From a virus, in the IMG/VR virus record IMGVR_UViG_3300009104_000055, positions 1-37,220 of that record: DNA of 37,220 nucleotides, one strand, 5' to 3'. The position numbers and the translations under genes are program-made. Of the stretch, positions 1 through 5,634 are shown one piece after another (the stretch's first letter is position 1; each line of letters begins with the position of its first letter). A model generated the notes under the pieces. It was not told where the DNA came from, ran no database searches, and saw only the letters and a program-made list of their open reading frames with translations.

Positions 1-57
1 ATTGAGATCTTCCCCATCGCCCTCCGAGATCAGGATCCGGCTTGCTACTGTGGCTCG

Positions 58-70
58 TAGCGTTACGCTA
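58..70. promoter_or_regulatory. Small dyad just before the first gene
   Basis: TAGCG-TTA-CGCTA is a perfect 5-bp inverted repeat with a 3-base centre, ending 5 nt before the first ATG. No Shine-Dalgarno sequence lies in that gap. It could be an operator or a weak hairpin, or chance. Seen directly; the role is unknown. Confidence 0.3.
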
Positions 71-75
71 TATAC

Positions 76-411
76 ATGAATGACGATCCGTACCCACTGC
101 AATTCAAATTCACGCGCCCACGTAGGTGTAGGCGCAAGCCCCGTGGCGCAGGGCGACGCATAAGCGTTCCGCGTAAGCCCGTTATGGCGCTACCTGATAC
201 AAAGGCCGATAGGGCTAAATGGGTCACTGAAAGGCTAGATGCTATGCGTTCTGACGGATGGACCTATCGCGCCATTGCTTGGCGTATGGGTACCACCATT
301 GAAGCGCTGCGCACGTATAGGCGCGCACTGGTGTTGGCTCCGCGCTTGTTTTGCTACTTTCTAGAGATGCTCAAAGGGCGGAAACCACCACGGAAGCGTA
401 AGTGTAAGTAA
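76..411 (+). CDS. Basic HTH-like small protein
   Basis: Encodes 111 aa, very rich in Arg and Lys at both ends. Residues about 60-85 (DGWTYRAIAWRMGTT then a basic helix) look like a helix-turn-helix that would bind DNA. No ribosome binding site is seen before this ATG. An internal Met at residue 37 (position 184) is an alternative start and also lacks one. If the genome is circular, this gene would follow the portal module in the same direction, which would make it one candidate for the otherwise missing small terminase. A regulator is equally possible. Function is inferred only from the HTH pattern. Confidence 0.55.
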   Translation: MNDDPYPLQFKFTRPRRCRRKPRGAGRRISVPRKPVMALPDTKADRAKWVTERLDAMRSDGWTYRAIAWRMGTTIEALRTYRRALVLAPRLFCYFLEMLKGRKPPRKRKCK

Positions 412-460
412 AATATTTTTCGTGGTGCTGCTCTCCATTCTACCAACTATTTACATCATT

Positions 461-506
461 GATTAAAATAATCGCTTGACGGGGTTTGGGGCGCCGTGCC
501 TATAAT
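461..506 (+). promoter_or_regulatory. Sigma70-like early promoter with upstream dyad
   Basis: The -35 is TTGACG at 476-481 and the -10 is a perfect TATAAT at 501-506. The 19-bp spacer is longer than the ideal 17. Transcription would start near 513. A dyad GATTA-AAA-TAATC at 461-473 abuts the -35 and could bind a regulator or act as an AT-rich upstream element. This is the best promoter match seen in the window, and it points toward the run of early genes that ends at 5634. Confidence 0.7.
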
Positions 507-512
507 CCTAGC

Positions 513-790
513 GGGTTGACCAACGGGTTGGCCTGGGGAAGCGTTTGAAAATTTGAACCGCTGGGACGAGCCGCAAGTGAATGTTGCACGTGTCGAGCCA
601 CTGCCAAACCGCAGTAGGTTCCACACAACCCACGCCACATGCGGAGCCAGCTAAATGGGTGGTAAAGCCCATTCAGAGCATTTCAAAACTCTGAGATTCA
701 ATCAACAACCGGTCGCTAACTGAGTTACCGCGGTTGCTTCCTTTGTTGTTGGTTGGATTCATTGGGATTTGAAAACTAAATAGGAGCGAC
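513..790 (+). ncRNA. Structured 5' leader / candidate ncRNA
   Basis: Between the promoter and the ATG at 796 there are about 280 untranslated nt with several clear helices: ACTGC/GCAGT at 600-615; AATGGG/CCCATT at 654-673; TCAGAG/CTCTGA at 673-694; and a long helix of 695-709 with 745-759 (15 pairs, three of them G-U), capped by CGGT/ACCG at 710-713 and 727-730. An alternative pairing, CAACCG 706-711 with CGGTTG 731-736, excludes the long helix, so two states are possible. Base pairing is seen directly. Whether this is a regulatory leader, a separate small RNA or a processing signal is inference. Confidence 0.5.
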
Positions 791-795
791 AACAC

Positions 796-1017
796 ATGGA
801 CGACGATTACTACGTAGGCAGGACAATCTGCGGCTGCGGCGAGGAGTTTAGCGATAACGTTGAGTATACATACACCAAGTGCCGGGTGTGCGACGGCCGT
901 GGCGAGGTGTGGTCAGTCGGGTGTGGCGACGGAACACGAACCTGCAACAACTGCGACGGCGCTGGGTACGAAGTAAAGGAGCGCCCGTGTCGTTCACACA
1001 TAAACGCACCGGCATAG
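796..1017 (+). CDS. Small DnaJ-type zinc-finger protein
   Basis: Encodes 73 aa. It has two copies of the CxxCxGxG motif of the DnaJ cysteine-rich domain: CRVCDGRG at residues 29-36 and CNNCDGAG at 50-57. An extra CGC at 12-14 may join the zinc site. Two such motifs form one zinc site in DnaJ. The J domain and substrate-binding domain are absent, so this is a lone zinc module and not a co-chaperone in the usual sense. Starts at ATG with AGGAGC 10 nt upstream, in the recurring AGGAGCGACAAC context. The stop overlaps the start of the first covarying hairpin element. Confidence 0.75.
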   Translation: MDDDYYVGRTICGCGEEFSDNVEYTYTKCRVCDGRGEVWSVGCGDGTRTCNNCDGAGYEVKERPCRSHINAPA

Positions 1018-1085
1018 CGTATCAATCGGGACCCATGAGCCTTTCATGGGTCCTAGTTGACACACTAACCAGGAGCGACAACATG
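1016..1085 (+). promoter_or_regulatory. Covarying leader hairpin element, copy 1
   Basis: A 70-nt element covers the gap before the 187-aa gene. It has a 13-nt left flank, a perfect 10-bp stem GGACCCATGA/TCATGGGTCC (1029-1038 with 1044-1053, 5-nt loop), then a right flank through the ribosome binding site and ATG. Copy 2 at 1658-1727 has the same length and flanks but a different, fully compensated stem. Confidence 0.8.
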
Positions 1086-1646
1086 AGCACAGCAATCTAT
1101 CGTATATTTCTTGGCACCATAAGCCACGCGACAATGCGGCCGCAGGATCTAATTCCTACATTCTTGCGGCAACTGGAGCGCATCTGCAAAGAAGACTACA
1201 CCAAAGCCCTAGGGCACCTGGAACGCGAGGTAGCATACCAAATTAGCGGTACAGGCATTGACGACGATCACCCATGGTGGCAATCGGAAGAATGCGCATG
1301 GTTCCTCAATGAGGTGTTGTGGGATGCACTAGATAGCTGGGCCCCAGAGGGTTGCTACTTTGGAGCCATTGAGGGTGACGGATCGGACTTTGGCTTCTGG
1401 TCTCTGAATACCAACATTCAACGCATAAACAGTGGCAAGGTAATGGTCTACGCGTTCCCTGGCGGTTATCCAATGTACTACCTGACTCAGGATGACAGCG
1501 TTTTGTGTCCGCAGTGCGTTGAAGAAAACCAGGACGAATGCAGCGATAGTAGCGACCCAAAATGGTACGTGGAATCGCACGGTATCAACTACGAAAATAA
1601 CTCAATGCACTGTGACGAATGCAGTAAACAAATTGAGTGCGCCTAG
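1083..1646 (+). CDS. Early protein with C-terminal zinc ribbon
   Basis: Encodes 187 aa. The ATG at 1083 is chosen because AGGAGCGACAAC precedes it and the reading frame upstream overlaps the previous gene. The middle (about 91-106) has a Gly/Asp-rich stretch, YFGAIEGDGSDFGFW. The C-terminus carries CPQC at 142-145 and CDEC at 177-180, a four-cysteine zinc ribbon. I do not recognise a named family; Cys pairs of this kind recur in the neighbouring early proteins and suggest small binding or adaptor proteins. It is preceded and followed by the two copies of the covarying hairpin element, so its expression is probably tied to that element. Confidence 0.75.
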   Translation: MSTAIYRIFLGTISHATMRPQDLIPTFLRQLERICKEDYTKALGHLEREVAYQISGTGIDDDHPWWQSEECAWFLNEVLWDALDSWAPEGCYFGAIEGDGSDFGFWSLNTNIQRINSGKVMVYAFPGGYPMYYLTQDDSVLCPQCVEENQDECSDSSDPKWYVESHGINYENNSMHCDECSKQIECA

Positions 1647-1657
1647 CGACAACGGTT

Positions 1658-1727
1658 AGCGTATCAATCGGGACGCCCAACGCGCTTGGGCGTCCTAGTG
1701 GACTCACTAAACAGGAGCGACAACATG
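1658..1727 (+). promoter_or_regulatory. Covarying leader hairpin element, copy 2
   Basis: Second copy, exactly 642 nt from copy 1 at every landmark. Its stem is GGACGCCCAA/TTGGGCGTCC (1671-1680 with 1686-1695, 5-nt loop). Four of ten stem positions differ from copy 1 and all four are compensated on the other arm, while the loop is unrelated. The right flank runs into AGGAGCGACAACATG, identical to copy 1. Confidence 0.8.
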
Positions 1728-1991
1728 GGCAAAAAAATCGAAATGATCACCGCGGCCGTTGAGATTCACGCGTGCTTTGATCGAGCCGGGGTTGAGGAAT
1801 GGTTTGAAAACCGAATTAGTGACGAAGAACCCGAGGACGCGCGCATATACAGGCAACGTACTTATGATTTCTTGTCGGTCGTTGGCGACAGTGAAAACTT
1901 AAACATGTACCTGAGCAACGGCGGCGCGTTTTCTGACTACAACGTAGATGAGGATGAATACTTTGAACACTGCTTTGAAGAGTTCCAATAG
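1725..1991 (+). CDS. Acidic small early protein
   Basis: Encodes 88 aa from the ATG at 1725, which follows AGGAGCGACAAC within hairpin element copy 2. The protein is strongly acidic, especially the last 20 residues (Asp/Glu with aromatic residues). It has no cysteine pairs and no membrane segment. Acidic, small early phage proteins often mimic DNA or bind host enzymes, but nothing here identifies a target, so the function is unknown. An upstream in-frame ATG at 1686 lies inside the hairpin and lacks a ribosome binding site. Confidence 0.7.
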   Translation: MGKKIEMITAAVEIHACFDRAGVEEWFENRISDEEPEDARIYRQRTYDFLSVVGDSENLNMYLSNGGAFSDYNVDEDEYFEHCFEEFQ

Positions 1992-2013
1992 GCTCTAAAA
2001 GCGTAGCCGGTGG

Positions 2014-2031
2014 GGTCAACTTCGGTTGGCC
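2014..2031 (+). promoter_or_regulatory. UUCG-tetraloop hairpin in intergenic leader
   Basis: GGTCAAC-TTCG-GTTGGCC forms a 7-bp stem (one G-U pair) closed by a canonical C(UUCG)G tetraloop. It lies in the gap before the 132-aa gene and is preceded by AGCGTA and followed by a CTTACTAAC stretch, loosely like the flanks of the two covarying elements. There is no following U-run, so it is unlikely to be a simple terminator. Confidence 0.6.
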
Positions 2032-2069
2032 TTACTAACTAACCTTTTAGACTCGGAGAATAACAACCA

Positions 2070-2468
2070 ATGAGATTCACATTACCAAAATCCATCCACA
2101 GTAACGCTAAAAACCTGGGCACTGACAAGGAAATGGTACGGGCCTTGTCGGTAATCGTAAACACTAAAAACGGACCCAAAGAGGTAGCGACCGTGCGCTG
2201 GTACATGGGACGTTCGTCGCGCGCGTCTGTGGTTCACTGCTCAATATGGCTGAAGGCCAAAGGCATGGGCATGATTGGCGGCCACGATACGGCAGGTGGG
2301 TGGGGCTACTGTAAAAAATCCGCTGCATTTGCTGGCGCACTGTCAAGCGCTGGCGTTGACGTATCGGAAAGCGCGAACGGTCGCGGCATGTCGGTAGTCC
2401 GCGAGCAATTGTTAGCGCTCACAAAGGCGCTGGGCTACAGCGGGCGACCGCTTGTAATTGAGCACTAA
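2070..2468 (+). CDS. Early protein of unknown function, 132 aa
   Basis: Encodes a moderately basic soluble protein. A Gly-rich central part (about residues 70-84, including GGWGYCKKSAA) followed by two predicted helices, and a C-terminal stretch ending in LVIEH, look like a compact folded domain. I do not recognise the family. The start has CGGAG 12 nt upstream in the recurring early context (purine-rich site followed by AACAAC). It sits between two hairpin-containing gaps in the early run. Confidence 0.7.
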   Translation: MRFTLPKSIHSNAKNLGTDKEMVRALSVIVNTKNGPKEVATVRWYMGRSSRASVVHCSIWLKAKGMGMIGGHDTAGGWGYCKKSAAFAGALSSAGVDVSESANGRGMSVVREQLLALTKALGYSGRPLVIEH

Positions 2469-2488
2469 ACAACAGCATTGCAACTGAC

Positions 2489-2509
2489 GGCGGATGATTT
2501 CAATCCGCC
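2489..2509 (+). promoter_or_regulatory. Intergenic hairpin
   Basis: GGCGGAT-GATTTCA-ATCCGCC is a perfect 7-bp stem with a 7-nt loop, in the gap before the 70-aa gene and about 30 nt upstream of its ribosome binding site. There is no U-run right after it. It belongs to the series of hairpins that mark most gaps in this early region. Confidence 0.55.
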
Positions 2510-2556
2510 CGACGTTAGAACGCTTTTGTTTTCAATGACTTAGGAGGATAACGACA

Positions 2557-2769
2557 ATGAATATCATTAAGAAAGCGGCGGCGGCTGTCGCGGCGGCTGG
2601 GTTCACCCCTTGCGCGGCGTCATCTTTTGAGACCGCTGATCGCGCGTTTTCTTTCTCTGTTGAGTCCGTGAGCGGTCGCGCGGAGTCTGGCCCGGCGGTT
2701 ACCGTTGAGGTGTTCAGGGCAACCGGCGATGTTTTCATCAACAACAAACAACTAACCAAGAGAGGATAA
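2557..2769 (+). CDS. Small early protein with Ala-rich N-terminus
   Basis: Encodes 70 aa. The first 20 residues (Lys-Lys then an alanine run) resemble a short signal-like segment ending near AAGFTPCAAS, but the hydrophobic core is only small residues, so export is uncertain. The rest is polar with alternating Val/Phe, suggesting beta strands. AGGAGGATAACGACA provides a strong ribosome binding site. Its stop is 5 nt before the next ATG, and that gap holds part of the next AACAACAATG initiation context, so the two genes are probably translated from one message. Function unknown. Confidence 0.6.
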   Translation: MNIIKKAAAAVAAAGFTPCAASSFETADRAFSFSVESVSGRAESGPAVTVEVFRATGDVFINNKQLTKRG

Positions 2770-2774
2770 CAACA

Positions 2775-3314
2775 ATGATTGTATTCAAATTAACAAAGCC
2801 GACAGAGTTTACCGACCGTGGCTTTCAGACCGCCAGCGCTTGGCGCAAAATACTGGTTCCCGCCGGAACTTATGTTGGTGAAAAGAGCACCCGCTCAAAC
2901 AATTCATGGTCGTTCAGACTAGACGGCACGTGTAGCGCTGACTACTTTGAAAACAGGCTCTTTAACCACACCAGCGCATCAATTGACCAGATGAAAGGCC
3001 AGCCGTGCGTGTATTTTCTGCACATCTACGGTTGGCAATTGGACCCGATTGTAGGCAAGGGGCCGCAATTCGCATCATATGACAACACGAAACCCCTGTA
3101 CGAGGGCGGATCATTTGAAAGAAAAAAGGTGGACGACTTCGATTGTTACGGTTGCGGCAAGGCCGTAACGGGCGCGGACGTAGAGCAAGCGCAGGCCCAA
3201 GGGCTTAACCTTATCGCGGCCCACCTTGATCCGAGTTGTTACGAGTGCGCAGAAGAGTTTCGTTATGAAGAATTCAAAAGAGCAAACGGGTTTGGGTATT
3301 ACCGGAACCGATAA
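2775..3314 (+). CDS. Early protein with C-terminal zinc motif
   Basis: Encodes 179 aa. Residues 1-110 look like a beta-rich domain with several Trp/Tyr. The C-terminal part has CYGC at 124-127 and a second cluster of His150, Cys155 and Cys158, consistent with a treble-clef or ribbon zinc site. AGAGGATAACAACA precedes the ATG. No catalytic motif is visible. It is one of five small genes in this module with paired cysteines. I do not recognise the family. Confidence 0.75.
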   Translation: MIVFKLTKPTEFTDRGFQTASAWRKILVPAGTYVGEKSTRSNNSWSFRLDGTCSADYFENRLFNHTSASIDQMKGQPCVYFLHIYGWQLDPIVGKGPQFASYDNTKPLYEGGSFERKKVDDFDCYGCGKAVTGADVEQAQAQGLNLIAAHLDPSCYECAEEFRYEEFKRANGFGYYRNR

Positions 3315-3326
3315 CACACACAACCA

Positions 3327-3341
3327 AAGACGGGGCGTCTT
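3327..3341 (+). promoter_or_regulatory. Short hairpin next to the shared repeat
   Basis: AAGACG-GGG-CGTCTT is a perfect 6-bp stem. The same AAGACG arm could instead pair with CGTCTT at 3363-3368, at the end of the 27-bp shared repeat, so two exclusive hairpins are possible upstream of the 97-aa gene. Confidence 0.45.
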
Positions 3342-3368
3342 GTCAGATATTGGCGGTGCTCGCGTCTT
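3342..3368. repeat. 27-bp shared leader repeat, copy 1
   Basis: Identical over 27 bp to 9386-9412, and similar for a few bases on each side (TCT before, CC after). It begins GTCAGATATTGGCGG and ends CGCGTCTT. It lies 23 nt upstream of the ATG of the 97-aa gene. Both copies are outside genes and both precede plus-strand genes, so a shared regulatory site is more likely than a leftover of duplication. Confidence 0.75.
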
Positions 3369-3391
3369 TCCAGCTAACAAGAAGGTGAAAC

Positions 3392-3685
3392 ATGAAAAGA
3401 CTAACGAAACCACAAGCGCTCAGCTTATCGGCTATCCACGACTACCGCGGCGGCGTATGCCCGTCGTCCGAATGGACCAACGGCAGCGGGCGTTACATAA
3501 CACGGCGCACAGTGCCGCCCTACTGCCAGCTAATGACAATAGACGAGGCGATGGATCTACCTGGCGTCGTTGGCAAGGCCGCGAGACGGTTACACAGAGA
3601 GCGGCCGCGAGTTGAGAAGGTTGTGGCCGTGGTTGATTTGCGGGCGGCACGCCGGGCGCTGAAGGCCGCGCAGGGCAACAACTAA
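3392..3685 (+). CDS. Basic small early protein, 97 aa
   Basis: Encodes 97 aa with a polar N-terminal half (two cysteines, several Tyr) and a strongly basic helical C-terminal half rich in Arg, Ala and Val. The C-terminal helix could bind nucleic acid. AAGAAGGTGAAAC gives a ribosome binding site 8-9 nt before the ATG. The upstream gap carries the 27-bp shared repeat and its alternative hairpin. An overlapping longer reading frame from 3226 in another frame has no ribosome binding site and was not chosen. Function unknown. Confidence 0.65.
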   Translation: MKRLTKPQALSLSAIHDYRGGVCPSSEWTNGSGRYITRRTVPPYCQLMTIDEAMDLPGVVGKAARRLHRERPRVEKVVAVVDLRAARRALKAAQGNN

Positions 3686-3696
3686 CCCACTGATGA

Positions 3697-3714
3697 GGCC
3701 CCCGGCAGGGGGCC
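3697..3714 (+). terminator. GC-rich hairpin, possible terminator or processing site
   Basis: GGCCCCC-GGCA-GGGGGCC is a perfect 7-bp all-GC stem, 12 nt after the stop of the 97-aa gene. What follows (CGAAACGCC...) has no U-run, so intrinsic termination would be poor. It may pause polymerase, protect the RNA end or be cleaved by RNase III. Confidence 0.4.
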
Positions 3715-3769
3715 GAAACGCCCCCCGGGCGTCTGGAATGCAACCCACAACCAAAGAGGATAACAACAC

Positions 3770-4051
3770 GTGAAAGTCAACCTTACTAAGACAATTCAAA
3801 AGCAATCCAGGCAGGACACCATCACCGAATACACCCACTCGCGCGGCGGATATATCCGCGTGGCCATCGACGCCCAACCGCTTGATAGCCCCTATCTTTT
3901 CGCCAGGGTTGGTAACCCTAAATTCTACTGTGAAGATGAGGCGGGCTATGTGTATTCATTCACTGGCCTTGTCAACGGAACAAGCAACGCACCAAAGTAC
4001 ATGAAAGCGCTCGCCCGTGCGGTTGAGCGTGACCTTAAGGAGGGTAGCTAA
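3770..4051 (+). CDS. Small early protein, GTG start
   Basis: Encodes 93 aa starting with GTG; AGAGGATAACAACAC is directly upstream and no ATG fits. The protein is mixed alpha/beta, with a central hydrophobic patch (SPYLFARVGNPKFYCEDEAG) and a basic C-terminal helix (MKALARAVERDLKEG). No known motif. The next gene starts 2 nt after the stop, and its ribosome binding site AGGAGGG lies inside the end of this gene, so the pair is translationally coupled. Confidence 0.65.
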   Translation: MKVNLTKTIQKQSRQDTITEYTHSRGGYIRVAIDAQPLDSPYLFARVGNPKFYCEDEAGYVYSFTGLVNGTSNAPKYMKALARAVERDLKEGS

Positions 4052-4053
4052 CA

Positions 4054-4215
4054 ATGGACATCAACATCCACGATGCGATCTCAATCAACATCCGCCAGGT
4101 TGAGAACTGCGTGATTATCGAGGTCGAGACCGTGAACAACGGCGCTCAAGAGGTATCCATCTTTTGGGAGGTCGAGTCTGATCGGGTGGTCGTCATGTCC
4201 CCAAAGGGGGTGTAG
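4054..4215 (+). CDS. Acidic microprotein, 53 aa
   Basis: A 53-codon gene with ATG at 4054 and a strong AGGAGGG 11-16 nt upstream, inside the end of the preceding gene. The sequence alternates hydrophobic and polar residues (ISINIRQ, CVIIEVET, EVSIFWEVE, RVVVMS), which predicts an all-beta fold of four or five strands. It is acidic and lacks membrane segments. Coupling to both neighbours supports it as real. Function unknown. Confidence 0.6.
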   Translation: MDINIHDAISINIRQVENCVIIEVETVNNGAQEVSIFWEVESDRVVVMSPKGV

Positions 4216-4217
4216 CG

Positions 4218-4391
4218 GTGGCGATGGCTTACTGTAAAACCTGCGGCGCGGTGGGTAACTTTACCCTCTGCCCCGGCAGACTAGAACCCGATGAAATGGA
4301 ATTCAACGTGCGCCACGTGGTGGTATTCGACGAACCAACAAACAACACAACAAAGGGAACGGGTGACGACGCAAAAAAGAGCATAGACTGA
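4218..4391 (+). CDS. Small Cys-containing protein, GTG start
   Basis: Encodes 57 aa. The GTG at 4218 is preferred because AAAGGGGGT lies 6-7 nt upstream; the ATG at 4224 is a two-codon shorter alternative. The N-terminus has CKTC and a third Cys at residue 18 (CPG), half or three quarters of a zinc knuckle. The C-terminus is charged and probably disordered. It follows the 53-aa gene by 2 nt. Function unknown; the cysteine pattern matches the theme of this module. Confidence 0.5.
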   Translation: MAMAYCKTCGAVGNFTLCPGRLEPDEMEFNVRHVVVFDEPTNNTTKGTGDDAKKSID

Positions 4392-4399
4392 CAAGGAAC

Positions 4400-4431
4400 G
4401 GGGGCCACACAATGCGCTTTGCGTGACCCCC
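4400..4431 (+). promoter_or_regulatory. Imperfect intergenic hairpin
   Basis: GGGGG 4400-4404 pairs with CCCCC 4427-4431, and after one mismatch CAC 4406-4408 pairs with GTG 4423-4425. It lies 9 nt after the stop of the 57-aa gene. What follows (TAGAGCATAAC) is not a U-run. Possible attenuator or processing hairpin. Confidence 0.4.
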
Positions 4432-4480
4432 TAGAGCATAACAACTTGACAACAATAACAACATACAAGGACGCATGGCA

Positions 4481-4552
4481 ATGTTTAGATATCGCAACCT
4501 AGCAGCCCGTTACCACCGTCGCCTTAGAAGGCTTCGGAGAAGCTGCAAATAA
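4481..4552 (+). CDS. Possible Arg-rich micropeptide, 23 aa
   Basis: ATG at 4481 with AAGGA about 9 nt upstream opens a 23-codon frame that is mostly Arg, Tyr, His and Leu (RYHRRLRRLRR). The spacing is good and the composition is striking, but a frame this short can occur by chance. If real it would be a strongly basic amphipathic helix that binds RNA, DNA or membranes. The next gene starts about 60 nt later. Confidence 0.3.
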   Translation: MFRYRNLAARYHRRLRRLRRSCK

Positions 4553-4611
4553 CTTTGACATCAACGACTAACAACACAACAATAAAAGCCTAATCAATGG
4601 AGCTAATGACC

Positions 4612-5055
4612 ATGAAAAATTATCTAGTCTTTTTTACAGCAATTCCCGGTATCGGGTCGCGCACTGCAAACATTGTGAAACTCGAAGCGCCAAGCGATGA
4701 CTTGGCTCGCCTTCGAATGAAAGATCTCGTAAAGCACCCCAACGAAATCACCGGGCTGGCTCGCGTGACGTATGATCTTGAAACCAACGCGGAGGTCTAC
4801 CGCATCATCCCGCAGCACTCACCGACAACCCGCGACGTGCTTGAGGGCTACAGTGAGATTGGGCGTGCCGCCACTGAGGCCAGGGAAATGGCCACCGACA
4901 TTAAGCTTATGTGCGAGGGCGGGCTATCGCTTGGCGGGCTGGCGAAACACTGCGACGAGATCATCAGAAACAGCAACCGCATTTTGGAGTTTGCATCAGG
5001 GGCTGCGGCGTTGGCACTGGCGGCGGAGGATCCCCAGGATGAATTACCTCTCTGA
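4612..5055 (+). CDS. Early protein of unknown function, 147 aa
   Basis: Encodes 147 aa. The ATG at 4612 is chosen because GGAG is 9 nt upstream; ATGs at 4597 and 4606 are in frame but badly spaced. The first 60 residues look like a beta-alpha domain. Residues 80-135 form long amphipathic helices, and the tail ends EDPQDELPL. No known motif. The last 17 nt overlap the next gene, which points to coupled expression. Function unknown. Confidence 0.65.
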   Translation: MKNYLVFFTAIPGIGSRTANIVKLEAPSDDLARLRMKDLVKHPNEITGLARVTYDLETNAEVYRIIPQHSPTTRDVLEGYSEIGRAATEAREMATDIKLMCEGGLSLGGLAKHCDEIIRNSNRILEFASGAAALALAAEDPQDELPL

Positions 5056-5335
5056 GATTTCAAACCGCGACGTGATGTCACAAATGACGCGAGCGCAACA
5101 ACTTGCAGCCATCATAGAGGCCGCAGGCTGGACACCGCAGCAATCGGCTGACCGGTTGGCGGTAGACAGCGTGCAGCAGATGTACACTTACAAGTACCAG
5201 GCCGCACACGATGACTTCATCTCAACCGATGGTGCTAAAGGCCAAAAGCTCAACTCAAAGCGAGGTAGCCAACCCTCCAAGACCATGGTCAAGTTAGCGT
5301 TGCTTGTTGCTGCGGTCGAGGGCGTGGGCTTTTAG
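5039..5335 (+). CDS. Possible HTH protein, 98 aa
   Basis: Encodes 98 aa. The start overlaps the previous stop by 17 nt; GGAGG sits 9 nt upstream of the ATG inside the previous gene. Residues 16-45 (QMTRAQQLAAIIEAAGWTPQ and the following helix) resemble the helix-turn-helix of the Cro/XRE class, and the end has another helix (KTMVKLALLVAAVEG) as in those folds. The loop between the two is unusually long and polar. It could be a small repressor or early regulator. The stop shares one base with the GTG of the next gene. Confidence 0.5.
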   Translation: MNYLSEISNRDVMSQMTRAQQLAAIIEAAGWTPQQSADRLAVDSVQQMYTYKYQAAHDDFISTDGAKGQKLNSKRGSQPSKTMVKLALLVAAVEGVGF

Positions 5336-5634
5336 TGTCGCAGAGCAATCAAGTCAAGTGGCAGTGCGACATCTGCAAGCGCACCACCCACACCGACTCA
5401 TCAAAAATTGCCACCGGCTGGCGGCGTATGAAATTCTATCACGCTGAGCAAGATGCGGAGCCCGCTTCTTACGATGACGTGTGCGACTCTTGTACGTCTG
5501 CCATAGTCGGGGTCCTATCAACGAGGAAACGTGCGGAGAAGGGCCGTCATATCGAGCCTGAGCCGCAACAACACCCACCCACCCCAGCGCAGGCGGATGC
5601 CATCGCGCGATTCAACCTAAGAAAATCAAGCTAA
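5335..5634 (+). CDS. Small zinc-ribbon protein, GTG start
   Basis: Encodes 99 aa starting with GTG, whose first base is the last base of the upstream stop. CDICK at 11-15 and CDSC at 50-53 give a four-Cys zinc ribbon with a 35-residue insert; the tail is Pro-rich and disordered. Last gene of the early run. Its TAA overlaps the TAG of the annealase gene on the other strand, leaving no room for a terminator between the two converging operons. Confidence 0.7.
   Translation: MSQSNQVKWQCDICKRTTHTDSSKIATGWRRMKFYHAEQDAEPASYDDVCDSCTSAIVGVLSTRKRAEKGRHIEPEPQQHPPTPAQADAIARFNLRKSS

Larger units (their letters stand above)
412..795. other. Long intergenic: promoter plus structured leader
   Basis: This 384-nt gap holds no convincing gene. 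The first part is AT-rich and contains a 5-bp dyad at 461-473 (GATTA-AAA-TAATC) directly upstream of a sigma70-type promoter. The rest is the untranslated leader of the first early gene and is dense in inverted repeats (separate entries). Confidence 0.7.

Noticed and set aside
513-600. tRNA-like stretch in the early leader
   Set aside because: No cloverleaf with a T-loop GTTC and a 7-bp acceptor stem can be drawn.
879-1082. N-terminal extension of the 187-aa gene back to 879
   Set aside because: It overlaps the DnaJ-type zinc gene in another frame and runs through the hairpin element; the ATG at 1083 has the proper ribosome binding site.
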